A stretch of DNA of 64,000 nucleotides from assembly GCF_017876545.1 (NCBI RefSeq), contig NZ_JAGIOD010000002.1, forward strand, positions 992,001-1,056,000. The letters are read 5' to 3'. Position numbers and translations under genes: made by a program. A model generated the notes under the pieces. It did no database searches. It worked only from the letters and a program-made list of their open reading frames with translations, and was not told the DNA's origin. This document shows, piece by piece, positions 46,385 to 55,955 of this stretch (its first letter is position 1; each line of letters starts with the position of its first letter). The stretch comes from Brachybacterium sacelli. GTDB lineage: Bacteria > Actinomycetota > Actinomycetes > Actinomycetales > Dermabacteraceae.

Positions 46385-46700
46385 GACGATGTTCCTCTCG
46401 AATCGCTGGGACGGGACGTCGTTGCCGGCGTCGGCCCAGGATGAGAGTCACTACGAGGCGGGCCTGTAATGAGCCACGCCGCCGGGATCGTGATTCCGGC
46501 GGTGGACATGCTTCTGATCAAGCCATCGTGGTGGGCCAGGGCTGGCGCCGGCACCCGGCCCCCGCCGGACAGATCCCGGGAATGACACCCCGTAGGGGTC
46601 AGCCGATTCAGGAGTCACGACGGGCGCCGGGCTACCAGCACCAACCCTGCCAGCCAGCCCCGGGCCGGCCACCACGAACACTTACAGCCGATTCAGTGGC
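46385..46700 (-). ncRNA. Candidate IS110 bridge-RNA region
   Basis: IS110-group elements encode a structured bridge RNA in the non-coding end upstream of the transposase. Here, upstream of the transposase start, 300 bp without ORF show stems such as CCGCCGG / CCCGGCGG (46,479-46,502, 9-nt loop) and an ACCCC/GGGGT hairpin at 46,584-46,600. No loop was matched to a target. The rest up to 46,796 has nothing recognisable. Position fits, structure not verified. Confidence 0.35.
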
Positions 46701-46796
46701 AGTCTCGCGGTTAAAAGTGCCGCCGGGCGGTGCCGCAGTCCCGCATACATCGCCGCCCGGCAGCACCGGATCACCTCTCAGACGCGAGTGAGGCCC

Positions 46797-48206
46797 TCAG
46801 ATCTGAGTAGCACCGGTGGCAACGGAGGTTGCTCCAATCTCCACTGCCCCTTCGATCACGTCGAGCACAACGGCGGATCCTGCGGGGGTGTTAAATCTCG
46901 TGCACAGAGCGGTGTCGTCCACGTAGAGCGTCGCGATGTCCTCGTCGAGGACCAGCTGCAGCCGGTGCTCCTGCCCGTCGGTGAGGTCCGGCAGTGGCCG
47001 CTCGAGGCCGCGATTGTCGAGCTGCCCCCAGGGCCAGTTGGGGCGCTTGTCGAACTCGAGGCGATGCTCGTCGACGACCATCGAGAACTGGTAGCCGACG
47101 TCGGTCGCGGTGTCCTCGCCGAAGCGCAGGTTGACCTCCCGGGTGCCTGGAGCAATCTTCAGCGTCGTCTCGAGCAGACACGGCTGCGGCACAGACTCGC
47201 CGAGAACCCGCTGGGCCAGGCCGTCGCTCCGCGAAAGCGTGAAGGGCTCGACCGTGGTCACAGTGGAGGCGGCGAGGTGCTCGCGTACCGCGTCGGGCAT
47301 CTTCACTCCCAGTGTGCCGTCCTCGCGCACCACGATCTGGTGGACGACGAGGGTGCCACCCCATTGCCAGGTCCTGGTGTCGTCGTCATCCCAGCGGGTG
47401 GCGACCCAGCCGACGAGGTAGCGGTTCTCGCCATCGGAGACCGAGCGCGCCGCGTAGTACGGACGGCCATCGAAGGCATCGTCCTCGGGCGCCTCCCACG
47501 GCCCATAGAGGGAGCGGGAGCGACGGTAGATCGTCTTGGACTTATCGCTGTACTCGGTAACCAGGTGGTACCACCAGTCACCCTCGCGGAACACATCGGG
47601 CATCTCATGCATGGTGAACAGACCCGGAGCCCAGAAATCGCCCTGGAACTCCCAGTTCTCGTGGTCGGTCGAGGTGAAGTAGACCGTCGAGCCGCTCAGC
47701 TGCGTCTTGGGGCCGGCTTTGCGGGTACCGAGGATCATGACCCACTGGCCGGCGTCCTCGTCGTAGATGACCCACGGATCGCGCCAGTCGTCGGGGTCGT
47801 ACCCCTCCTGCGGTGCGACCAGCGACTTGTCGGTCTTGCGCCAGTGGATCAGGTCGTCGCTCTCGGCGATCATGAGGACCTGGGAGGGCTTGCCCTCCGC
47901 GGCGAAGTGGTCGCGGTTGAAGCCGGTGTACATGGCGTAGAACGTCCCGTCGGCCTCGAAGACGGAGCCGGCGTAGATGAACTGGTCTTGGTCGTGCTCT
48001 CCGCCGCGAACGATCGCCTCGCCGAGGTCCTCGTACTCGACGAAGTCGGTGGTGCGGGCGAGGGCCCAGCCGAAAGGCTCGCAGTCCGGGAGCGGGCCGG
48101 GGTCGCGGCCGTCGCGCTGATGGAAGAGATAGAACGCGCCGTCGTGGAAGAACGGCATGCAGTCTCCGAACCAGGTGCCGGGGTGCTGGTAGTGGATGTC
48201 GGGCAT
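46797..48206 (-). CDS. GH32-family beta-fructosidase, intracellular
   Basis: 469 residues from ATG 48206 (an upstream ATG at 48242 would add 12). Five-blade propeller motifs: GTWFGDCMPFF (nucleophile-Asp region, NDPN-like), WRDPWVI (RDP) and HEMPDVF (EC-like acid/base region). The C-terminal beta-sandwich (RLQLVLDEDIATLYVDDTAL) is also present. No signal peptide, so it cuts imported fructo-oligosaccharides in the cytosol. Fourth gene of the minus-strand operon. Cys16 after the putative nucleophile Asp15 is unusual, and the exact substrate is open. Confidence 0.82.
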   Translation of the reverse strand: MPDIHYQHPGTWFGDCMPFFHDGAFYLFHQRDGRDPGPLPDCEPFGWALARTTDFVEYEDLGEAIVRGGEHDQDQFIYAGSVFEADGTFYAMYTGFNRDHFAAEGKPSQVLMIAESDDLIHWRKTDKSLVAPQEGYDPDDWRDPWVIYDEDAGQWVMILGTRKAGPKTQLSGSTVYFTSTDHENWEFQGDFWAPGLFTMHEMPDVFREGDWWYHLVTEYSDKSKTIYRRSRSLYGPWEAPEDDAFDGRPYYAARSVSDGENRYLVGWVATRWDDDDTRTWQWGGTLVVHQIVVREDGTLGVKMPDAVREHLAASTVTTVEPFTLSRSDGLAQRVLGESVPQPCLLETTLKIAPGTREVNLRFGEDTATDVGYQFSMVVDEHRLEFDKRPNWPWGQLDNRGLERPLPDLTDGQEHRLQLVLDEDIATLYVDDTALCTRFNTPAGSAVVLDVIEGAVEIGATSVATGATQI

Positions 48207-48293
48207 GATGCGGATCAGTCCTTTGATCTTGTGGATTGGCATCGGGCTGGAGCCGCAGCTCCGGTGCGGGTCCGGCGCGTGCGCCGGCCCGGG

Positions 48294-49103
48294 TCAGATC
48301 CGCGTGCCGCCGAGGCTGGAGGCGAACACGCGCTGGAAGGCGAGGAAGACGACCACGGTGGGTAGGGAGACGAGTAGCGCTCCGGCGAGGACGACGGGTG
48401 GGCCGACCGTGCCGTAGTTGCTCTGCAGGCCCGCAAGCGCCGCCATGACGGGGCGGATCTGCTCGCTGTAGCTGAGGGTGATGCCGAACAGGAGCTCGTT
48501 CCACACCCACACGAACTGGAAGATGAACGCGGCGGCGAGGGCCGACCTGCTCAGGGGTAGGTGGAACCGGGTGAACACGCGCCACCAGTTCGCGCCGTCT
48601 AGCTGCGCCGCCTCGGCGACCTCCGGGGGGATGGTGAGCATGTGGTTGCGCATGATGAAGAAGGAGAAGGGGATGCATGTGGCGACGTAGATCAGCAGCA
48701 GTCCCATCCCCGTGTCGTAGAGCCCGCTCTCGGCGTAACCGGTGAACAGCGGTCGCAAAAAGGCCTGCGCGGGGAACAGGGAACCGGCGTAGATCAGCCA
48801 GAACCAGAAGATTCTCCGGCCTCCGGGGATCGCGGTGACCGCGAACCCGGCGAAGGCCGCCACGAGAACGGCGAGGCACCCGGCGACCACGGCGTACGCG
48901 AAGCTGTTGAGCATCGACGGGCCGAGCTGCGCGGCCTCCCAGGCTGCGGCCATGTTCTCGAAGATGGCCACGCCGCCGGGGAACCAGCGGACGTCTCCGG
49001 TGTATGCATCGTTGGGGGTGAAGGCGTTGACGACGATCAGGTAGGTGGGCAGGAACCAGATCAGCGCGAGCAGGACGACGATGAGGGATCGAAGGGTCTT
49101 CAC
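48294..49103 (-). CDS. CUT1 ABC transporter permease (MalG type)
   Basis: 269 residues from a GTG with GAGGAG 6 nt upstream. Six membrane segments; EAA loop VAEAAQLDGANWWRVFTRFHLPLS (EAA...G). Inner-membrane subunit of a sugar importer, with the permease and binding protein upstream in the same operon. No ATPase gene in the cluster, as in other actinobacterial systems using a shared MsiK-like ATPase. Confidence 0.92.
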   Translation of the reverse strand: MKTLRSLIVVLLALIWFLPTYLIVVNAFTPNDAYTGDVRWFPGGVAIFENMAAAWEAAQLGPSMLNSFAYAVVAGCLAVLVAAFAGFAVTAIPGGRRIFWFWLIYAGSLFPAQAFLRPLFTGYAESGLYDTGMGLLLIYVATCIPFSFFIMRNHMLTIPPEVAEAAQLDGANWWRVFTRFHLPLSRSALAAAFIFQFVWVWNELLFGITLSYSEQIRPVMAALAGLQSNYGTVGPPVVLAGALLVSLPTVVVFLAFQRVFASSLGGTRI

Positions 49104-49113
49104 GGGATGCTCC

Positions 49114-50022
49114 TCAGTGCGTGCGCAGCTGCTTGCGCAGGTAGGCGACGGAGACGGCAACGACGATGATGGTCAGGACCACGGCGATGGCGGCTCCTGA
49201 ACCGGGGCGCTGGAGGACGAAGCTCTGCCAGTACATCGACACCGCCAGGGTCTCGGTGGCGCGGCCCGGCCCGCCGTTGGTGAGCACCCAGATCAGGTCG
49301 AAGGACTTCAGGCCGTTGGCGAGGCTGATGCCCATCACGACCGCGGTCGAGGTGCGCAGCTGCGGCACGACGACCAGCCGGAACCGACGGATCCCATCGA
49401 CGCCGTCGAGCGCGGCGGCCTCGATGGTCTCCCGCGGAATGCCCTGGAGACCGACCAGGTAGAGGATCACGGCCACCCCAGTGGCCTGCCACGAGTTGGC
49501 GATGATCAAAGCGATGGTGTTACCGGGCCAGTTCAGCAGCCAGGACTGGGCGAGGGCGTCGAGGCCGATCCCACGCAGCAGGGAGTTCAGGGCGCCGGTG
49601 TCCTGGAGGACGAAGTTCCACACGACGGCCACGGCGGTCCCCGAGAGTGCGTAGGGAAGGACGATCGCGAGGCGGGCGTACTTGCCCCATGACACAGAGT
49701 TGGTCAGGGCGGCGATCGCGAGCCCGAGACCTACAGGAATCACGACGGTGCCCACCAGCCAGAACAGGGTGTTGATGCTCGAGCGGACGATCACCGGGTC
49801 GGTGACCAGGCGAGCGTAGCTCGAGAGGCCCGCGAAAGAGGGGTCCACTACGGCGTCGTCGAGGAAGCTGCGTCCGACGGTAAGGGCGAAAGGGAGCAGC
49901 GCGAGCAGCCCCACCAGGACGACAGCCGGGGTGAGGAACAGCAGGCGCGGCCGGCCGCGGACGAGGCGGTCACGGCGGCGCTGGGCAGAGAGAACGCCGC
50001 GCCGGTCGGTCACGGAACTCAT
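49114..50022 (-). CDS. CUT1 ABC transporter permease (MalF type)
   Basis: 302 residues from an ATG behind AGGAGG, overlapping the binding-protein stop by four bases (ATGA). Six membrane segments and EAA loop ETIEAAALDGVDGIRRFRLVVVPQL. Partners with the other permease in the sugar importer. Confidence 0.92.
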   Translation of the reverse strand: MSSVTDRRGVLSAQRRRDRLVRGRPRLLFLTPAVVLVGLLALLPFALTVGRSFLDDAVVDPSFAGLSSYARLVTDPVIVRSSINTLFWLVGTVVIPVGLGLAIAALTNSVSWGKYARLAIVLPYALSGTAVAVVWNFVLQDTGALNSLLRGIGLDALAQSWLLNWPGNTIALIIANSWQATGVAVILYLVGLQGIPRETIEAAALDGVDGIRRFRLVVVPQLRTSTAVVMGISLANGLKSFDLIWVLTNGGPGRATETLAVSMYWQSFVLQRPGSGAAIAVVLTIIVVAVSVAYLRKQLRTH

Positions 50023-51290
50023 CGGGTTGCCTCCTGCCAATAGGACCATTCGGACTCGGCCTTGCGCTGAAGAGACTCGAGAACGCCTCGGGGGTCAGAG
50101 GGGTCGGCCATGAACCCGCCGAGATCCTGCGTCACTCCCACCACCAACGGCGGCGGCGAGTTCTCCCAGTAGCGGTTGACGACGTCAAGGTTCTGGTCCC
50201 GGATAGTGCTCTGGAGACGCTGGCTCACGGGGTCGGACCAAGTGACCTGCTGGTTCGCACTGGAACCATTGAGGAAGGCGGACCAGGGCTCCTGAACCTC
50301 CGGGGCGAGCCAGGAGGCCAGCGCTTCGGTCGCCTCGGCACGATGCCGGGAGCGCTCCGGAACCACGAGCCCTGCGATCTCCGTGACCACGGTCGGGGAG
50401 GAAGCATGCACGGCTGGAAGCAGGAACGCGTCGAATCCGGTCCCGGACTCCATGCCTGCGAGCTCCATTGACTGGGTGCTCCAGCTGACAGGGGTGGGCT
50501 GCATGCCGATGCGGCCGGAGGCGAGCATCGAGGGAAAGTTGTCGCTGACCGAGTCCGCGCTCGTATGTAGCCCGTCTCGGATCATCTGCTGCCACAGCTC
50601 CATGAGTCCCATCGCCTGGTCGTCCAAGAACGAAGCCTCGTTCTGACACAGCGCGCGGTACCAATCGGCGTCATTGGCAGCAGCCAGCATGCTGAACCAG
50701 TTCGCCACGGGCCAGATGTTCATCTGAGTTGTCCCGATGGGAGTTACATCTGCAGCTTTGAGAGCTTGGCATACGTCGAGGAACTCACCCCAGGTTGCCG
50801 GAGGCTCAAGACCAAGCTCTTCGAACACCTTCACGTTGTAGAACATGACGTAGTAGCCCTGAATGAGCGGCATCCCAAAGGTGCCGCCGTCGAACGTGAA
50901 GTCTTGGCGCATTTCATCATCGAGCCACCCGGCGTCGACAGAGGCCTCCCACGCTGAGCTCAGTTCAGCGAGGGCCCCGGTGCGGGCGAGATCGCGCATC
51001 CGATACCCGCTGCCCCATTTGACGAGGTCGGGAGGATCTTGTGTCTGCAACAGCGACCGAATGACCTGCTCATACGAGGATGCATTCGGGATCGTCTGGG
51101 GAGATAATCCCCACCCCATCCTCTCTCGCAACACATCCCCGGCTGCCAGGTACCCCGGCTCCCACGATGCGGCATCGTTGAAAAACTGCAGATCGCCCGT
51201 CTCGACAGCATCTGTCGTGCTGCTGCACGCGGTAGCGGTCCCAGCTAGTCCCAGGGCGCTGACGGCGGCTAAGAAGCGGCGTCGTCGCAT
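50019..51290 (-). CDS. Sugar ABC transporter substrate-binding lipoprotein 1
   Basis: 423 residues. Signal sequence RRRRFLAAVSALGLAGTATA then Cys22 (lipobox); the RR-x-FL pattern is Tat-like. Mature part is a family-1 extracellular solute-binding fold (QGYYVMFYNVKVFEELGL in the middle). First gene of the mirrored GH32 operon, divergent from lacI gene 1, which probably regulates it. Confidence 0.9.
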   Translation of the reverse strand: MRRRRFLAAVSALGLAGTATACSSTTDAVETGDLQFFNDAASWEPGYLAAGDVLRERMGWGLSPQTIPNASSYEQVIRSLLQTQDPPDLVKWGSGYRMRDLARTGALAELSSAWEASVDAGWLDDEMRQDFTFDGGTFGMPLIQGYYVMFYNVKVFEELGLEPPATWGEFLDVCQALKAADVTPIGTTQMNIWPVANWFSMLAAANDADWYRALCQNEASFLDDQAMGLMELWQQMIRDGLHTSADSVSDNFPSMLASGRIGMQPTPVSWSTQSMELAGMESGTGFDAFLLPAVHASSPTVVTEIAGLVVPERSRHRAEATEALASWLAPEVQEPWSAFLNGSSANQQVTWSDPVSQRLQSTIRDQNLDVVNRYWENSPPPLVVGVTQDLGGFMADPSDPRGVLESLQRKAESEWSYWQEATR

Positions 51291-51459
51291 GCTTCCTCAC
51301 TCTCCTCGATGGGTCGACGTCACCACGAAGCACCTGTGCCGTGTCCATGACATCCTTGTCTCGAGTCTCCGGCTGCAAGGCGGCTTCGCCTAGATGCCCT
51401 CTGGGGTGATCACCCTCTTGGAGTGCACTTTTGGCCTCAATGTCCCTGGCCGGACTGCC

Positions 51460-51474
51460 TGACATCGTTGACAT
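51460..51474. promoter_or_regulatory. TGACAT repeats between SBP1 and LacI 1 genes
   Basis: TGACAT at 51,460-51,465 and 51,469-51,474 (spaced 3 bp) lies in the 231-bp divergent region; the second overlaps TTGACA, a -35-like hexamer for the regulator. Could be the operator of the first LacI protein. No perfect dyad is seen. Confidence 0.3.
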
Positions 51475-51521
51475 AGTTTGCCGTCCCTCGCTCGCGGGGA
51501 AGCAGCACTGGGAGGTCGCTC

Positions 51522-52496
51522 ATGACCCGTACTCGGCCGGCCACCATCCGCGATGTCGCCCATCGCGCAGGCGTAAGCACGAAGACTGTCTCGCGAGTCA
51601 TCAACCGCGAGAGCTACGTCGCCGAGAGCACCAGAACACGGGTGCTCAGGGCCATCGAGGCACTTTCGTATCGCCCGAACCCTGCTGCGCAAAACCTGCG
51701 GCGAACCACTTCTAGGTCAATCGCCGTAGTTGTCGAGGACATTTCCGAGCCGTTTGCTGCCGAGGTCACTCTCGCGGTGGAGCACGCTGTTGACGAGGGC
51801 ACGACCGTGATCGTCTCGTCAAGCATGGGAGATCCCCGACGCGAGGCGACCATCCTCGCAACACTCGCTGCACGCCAAGTCGATGGAATCATCCTTGCCC
51901 CTACTCAGGCGCCGAGGCCGCGGCTCCTTCACCGGATGGGACGTACCGCCGTGGTCTGCGTGGATCGCCCCGTGCCGGGTGAGCCGACCGATGCGGTGTT
52001 ATCGGATAACGCGCGAGGGATGCAGGAGGCTGTCGAAACGCTGCTGGAGCAAGGCCATCAACGTGTTGCCTATATGGGTGACTCCTCTCGAGTGTTTACT
52101 CAGGTTGAGCGATTGCGCGGATACCGCGCGGCTCTTGAAAGTCGCTCTATCGATCTTGATCCCGCTCTGATCTACGAGCACCGGCCTGACGTTGAGCGCA
52201 CACGTCGCCATCTGGCATGGCTCACGAAGCTTCCGGACCCTCCAACCGCCATAGTCTCTGGAAACTCGTTGACCACATTGGCTATGATCCGCGCCGACTT
52301 TAATGCCGGGCTCGACTGCTTCATCGGCTTCGATGACTTTCCTCTTGCCGACTTTGTCTGCGGTGGCGTCAGTGTGGTCGCGCAGGACGCCGCCGCTCTC
52401 GGGGGCGAGGCGACCCGGACCCTCCTGCGTCGCATAGCGAACGATGCAGCGCCCTTGAAGACCTCGCGCCTCGCGACCCAACTCGTCCTGCGGTGA
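51522..52496 (+). CDS. LacI-family transcriptional regulator 1
   Basis: 324 residues. HTH TIRDVAHRAGVSTKTVSRVI followed by hinge region (PNPAAQNLRRT) and a periplasmic-binding-like effector domain. Divergent from the GH32 operon, which it likely represses until sugar binds. GGGAGG precedes the ATG. Confidence 0.93.
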   Translation: MTRTRPATIRDVAHRAGVSTKTVSRVINRESYVAESTRTRVLRAIEALSYRPNPAAQNLRRTTSRSIAVVVEDISEPFAAEVTLAVEHAVDEGTTVIVSSSMGDPRREATILATLAARQVDGIILAPTQAPRPRLLHRMGRTAVVCVDRPVPGEPTDAVLSDNARGMQEAVETLLEQGHQRVAYMGDSSRVFTQVERLRGYRAALESRSIDLDPALIYEHRPDVERTRRHLAWLTKLPDPPTAIVSGNSLTTLAMIRADFNAGLDCFIGFDDFPLADFVCGGVSVVAQDAAALGGEATRTLLRRIANDAAPLKTSRLATQLVLR

Positions 52497-52575
52497 CGAG
52501 CTGCGCCGGCACGAGTCCACCGAAGCTGACGCTGCACGACGGACCCGATGCTGACGACAGAGCTTGACACTGTTG

Positions 52576-52619
52576 CGTCAACCGTTTGACGACTCTAGCG
52601 TCCCGGATCAATCGATTGA
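52576..52619 (+). promoter_or_regulatory. Two LacI-type operators before LacI gene 2
   Basis: Site A CGTCAACCGTTTGACG (52,576-52,591, dyad with CG centre) and site B TCAATCGATTGA (52,608-52,619, perfect 12-bp palindrome with CG centre), 17 bp apart. A TTGACA hexamer (52,564-52,569) immediately precedes site A. The regulator and the sugar operon downstream should both be repressed here, as only 28 bp separate them. Confidence 0.7.
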
Positions 52620-52652
52620 CACCGGGTGACGAGACGCGAGGAGGGAGTCGTG

Positions 52653-53684
52653 ATGGTGCGGATGCGGGATATTGCCGACCGGCTCGGCATCTCAGTGTCG
52701 ACGGTCTCTCTCGCGCTGAACCACAAGGACAAGGGGAGGGTGAACCCGCCCCTGGCTGAGAAGATCCGCGTGACGGCGAACCGGATGGGCTACCGGCCCA
52801 ATCCCCATGCGGTGGGTCTGAAGCTCAACAAGAGCCATGCGATCGCCTTGATCTGCTACACGGGACCTGATGATCCGTTCCTCTCCGGCCTGACAGGCGG
52901 GGCACAGGCTGCGGCAGCTGAGGCCGGGTACATCCTCATCACGATCCCCGTCACAGACGCCCCCGGTGCGGAGGAAAGTGCGATCCAGACCGCGCTGCAG
53001 CGCGACGTCGACGGGATCGTGTTCGCTGCCGACTACTACCGCCGACGGGACATCCCCACGGTCCCGGACACCACCCCGTTCCTGTTTCTCGACTGCATCA
53101 GCACGGGGTCGAACCCCGTTGTCACCGAAGTCATCGCGGACGAAGCCCAGGGCTCCTTCGACGCCACATCGCATCTGATCTCTGCAGGCCACACACATGT
53201 CGGATACGTCGGCGTCGATGACGACCGGTACATCGCTCGGCACCTGCGCGAGAAGGGCTTCCGCGATGCTGTGCGGGAACACCTCGGGGACGAGGCAACG
53301 CCGCTGATCATCAACGCGGCGGATCCCTCCATTTCTGCGGGAGAAGCGGTAGCCGCTTCGCTCTTCTCCCGCCCGGTGGCAGAACGACCCACGGCGCTGT
53401 TCTGCTTCTCGGATCGCACCGCGTTCGGAGTCGCACAGGCGGCCCGACGGCACGGCCTGTCGCTTCCGGAGGACCTCAGCATCGTCGGTTTCGACAACGT
53501 CGAGTACACCTCCGAATTCTTCACCCCACGCCTAACCACCGTCGAGCTACCTCACCAACGCATGAGCTCCGAGGCAGTACGACAACTTGTCCACCTCATA
53601 GAGAACCCCCGCTGCGAACCGCACCGCCTCAAAGTTCCCTGTCCACTCATCCACCGCGACTCCGTCAACCCCCACCACAGCTGA
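52653..53684 (+). CDS. LacI-family transcriptional regulator 2
   Basis: 343 residues from ATG 52653, 7 nt after GAGGAGGG. HTH VRMRDIADRLGISVSTVSLALN, hinge PNPHAVGLKLNKS, then effector-binding domain. Its first operon gene is 28 bp downstream, so it controls its own operon (SBP2, permeases, GH172, kinase) through the dyads just upstream. Confidence 0.93.
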   Translation: MVRMRDIADRLGISVSTVSLALNHKDKGRVNPPLAEKIRVTANRMGYRPNPHAVGLKLNKSHAIALICYTGPDDPFLSGLTGGAQAAAAEAGYILITIPVTDAPGAEESAIQTALQRDVDGIVFAADYYRRRDIPTVPDTTPFLFLDCISTGSNPVVTEVIADEAQGSFDATSHLISAGHTHVGYVGVDDDRYIARHLREKGFRDAVREHLGDEATPLIINAADPSISAGEAVAASLFSRPVAERPTALFCFSDRTAFGVAQAARRHGLSLPEDLSIVGFDNVEYTSEFFTPRLTTVELPHQRMSSEAVRQLVHLIENPRCEPHRLKVPCPLIHRDSVNPHHS

Positions 53685-53712
53685 AACCGCTCTCCTTCGA
53701 AAGGTAAGAACG

Positions 53713-55008
53713 ATGACGTTCACACGACGCCAGACTCTCGGTGCCCTCGGCGCCGCCGCTGCTCTCCCCGCGATGACCATGGGCTTGTCCGCCTGCGGGT
53801 CGTCCGCAGAAGGGGACGGCACATCTCTCAAGGTCCTCCAGTACGAGGATCCCACCTCCGCTCAGGGCCAGGGCTGGAAGCGCGCCCTGGAGATCTTCAA
53901 GGAACAGCACCCCGACGTCACCGTCGACTTCCAGCAGACCAGCTTCGATGCGGTTCGCCAGAACGCCAAGATCACCCTGTCCGGCAACGAGGTCCCCGAC
54001 GTCATCGAGTTCAACAAGGGCAACGCAGACGGCGGCCAGCTCGCCGCGCAGGGCCTGCTCACCGACCTCACCGAAACCGTGACCGCACGCGGATGGGACG
54101 CCAAGGTCAGCGACTCGATGAGCTCCTTCGCCCTGTACGAGGACGGCATGGCCGGCTCCGGCTCCTGGTTCGGGATCCCGAATATCGGCGAGTACGTCAC
54201 GCTGTTCTATAACCAGGACCTCTTCGACCAGCACGGCATCACCCCTGACATCAGCGACCTCGAAGGCCTCGAAGCAGCGATGGACACCCTGCTGGCTGCG
54301 GGCATCACCCCTATCGCAAGCTCCGCTGCCACCAGCCAGGGCTTCAACCAGATGTGGATCTGGTACTCCCTGGTCTCCGCGATCGCCGCCCGCGATGAAA
54401 TCGACGACTTCATGTTCGTGAAGGGCCCTGTCGATTTTTCCGCCAACCCCTGGGCCGAGGGAACGGAGCGCTTCCAATCCTGGATCGACCGAGGGTACGT
54501 GGGTACCGATATCGCCGGTCTGAACTTCGAGCAAGCCACCGTCAACTTCCTCAGCGGCAACGCCGCAATGGTGGTGTGGAACCACGGAGTGTTCCACCGC
54601 GCTGTGGCCGAGGCCGATTTCAACTGGGGCTGGATGACGTTCCCCGGCGCGAACCTCGTCATGGGCTCCTCCGGGCACCTCTGGGGCGTTCCGGAGCGCG
54701 CCAAGAACAAGGAACTCGCCTACGAGTTCATCGACATCACGCTGTCCGACGAGGTGCAGAACGTCATCGGAGAGCTCGGTGGGCTGCCCATCGCAGGTGA
54801 CCCCGCAGCGATCACCGATGAGCGCACCCGCGACTACACCGAAGGGTTCGTGGAGCTGATGGACGGCAACGCGCTGTCGTACTACCCGGACTACCCGGTC
54901 ATCGGCTTCATCCAGGAGCATATGCAGGCCATGTCCAATGGCAACGAGACCGCGCAGGAGTACCTCGATGCGCTGCAGTCCTTCTACGACGAAGGCACCC
55001 AGCAGTGA
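53713..55008 (+). CDS. Sugar ABC transporter substrate-binding lipoprotein 2
   Basis: 431 residues. Twin-arginine-like RRQTLGALG opening, lipobox LSAC (Cys28), then family-1 solute-binding domain (YVTLFYNQDLFDQHGI and HLWGVPERAKNKELAYEFI). Presents oligosaccharide to the downstream permeases. Different from SBP1 in sequence, so the two importers probably differ in ligand. Confidence 0.9.
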   Translation: MTFTRRQTLGALGAAAALPAMTMGLSACGSSAEGDGTSLKVLQYEDPTSAQGQGWKRALEIFKEQHPDVTVDFQQTSFDAVRQNAKITLSGNEVPDVIEFNKGNADGGQLAAQGLLTDLTETVTARGWDAKVSDSMSSFALYEDGMAGSGSWFGIPNIGEYVTLFYNQDLFDQHGITPDISDLEGLEAAMDTLLAAGITPIASSAATSQGFNQMWIWYSLVSAIAARDEIDDFMFVKGPVDFSANPWAEGTERFQSWIDRGYVGTDIAGLNFEQATVNFLSGNAAMVVWNHGVFHRAVAEADFNWGWMTFPGANLVMGSSGHLWGVPERAKNKELAYEFIDITLSDEVQNVIGELGGLPIAGDPAAITDERTRDYTEGFVELMDGNALSYYPDYPVIGFIQEHMQAMSNGNETAQEYLDALQSFYDEGTQQ

Positions 55009-55955
55009 CAGCGTCCACTCACCCAGTCACCCGCCCCGCGACGCGACCGAAGACCAGTCCCCGCCGCGCATCCGGTCACCGGGAGACCTACTGGCCCTAC
55101 CTTCTGCCGATGGCGATCGGGTTCGTCGTCATCGTGCTCGTCCCGCTCGGCGCGAACGTCGCAATCAGTCTGTTCGACTGGCGCGGCGGCGCCGCCGACA
55201 TGGAATGGGTAGGCCTGGGCAACTACGCCGAGCTACTCCAGGACGAGAACTTCTGGATGTCGTTCAAGAACTCGTTGCTCATGATCGTCGCGATCGTCGT
55301 GGTCCCCACCATCCTCGGCCTGATCATTGCTTCGCTCCTGTTCAACCTGATCGCGCCCCGCTACGGAAGCCGGATCGCGAGCTTCCTGCGCGGTAGCTTC
55401 TACCTCCCCCAGATCCTCCCGATCGCAGTTGCCGGCTTCATCTGGAGCTGGGTCATGAACACCGACGCCGGCGCGGTCAACTCGTTCCTCAAGACGCTCG
55501 GCATCGCGAATCCGCCCGACTGGCTCGGAGACCCGGAGATCGCGATCGTCACCGTCATGCTCATGATGGTGTGGCTGCAGATCGGATACCCGCTGGTCAT
55601 CTTCATGGCAGCGCTCGGCCGTGTAGACCCCTCGCTGTATGAAGCCGCGGATCTCGACGGCGCCTCCTGGTTCCAGCAACTCCGGCGCATCACCATTCCC
55701 GAGATCCGGCCAGAGATCTTCATCGTGTCGCTCACCGCGACCGTTGCGGCGCTGAAGGTCTTCGCACCGATCCTGATCCTCACCGGAGGCGGCCCCGAGG
55801 GATCGACCGTCGTCCCGTCCTACTACGCCTACCGGAACTTCTTCGAGCTCTCGCAAGTCGGCTACGGCTCCGCGATCGCCACGGTCATGGCCGCTGTGAT
55901 CCTCGTCGTCGCCCTGGTGATGCTCTGGTTCCAGAGGAGGACCGAGAATGCCTGA
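55005..55955 (+). CDS. CUT1 ABC transporter permease 1 of GH172 operon
   Basis: 316 residues from a GTG overlapping the SBP stop (GTGA). Six membrane segments, EAA loop YEAADLDGASWFQQLRRITIPEI. MalF-type subunit. The start of the next gene overlaps its end by 8 bp. Confidence 0.92.
   Translation: MTASTHPVTRPATRPKTSPRRASGHRETYWPYLLPMAIGFVVIVLVPLGANVAISLFDWRGGAADMEWVGLGNYAELLQDENFWMSFKNSLLMIVAIVVVPTILGLIIASLLFNLIAPRYGSRIASFLRGSFYLPQILPIAVAGFIWSWVMNTDAGAVNSFLKTLGIANPPDWLGDPEIAIVTVMLMMVWLQIGYPLVIFMAALGRVDPSLYEAADLDGASWFQQLRRITIPEIRPEIFIVSLTATVAALKVFAPILILTGGGPEGSTVVPSYYAYRNFFELSQVGYGSAIATVMAAVILVVALVMLWFQRRTENA

Noticed and set aside
46441..46791. Plus-strand 116-codon frame upstream of the IS110 fragment
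   Set aside because: No ribosome binding site, Pro/Arg-rich composition, and the position fits the non-coding end of an IS110 element.
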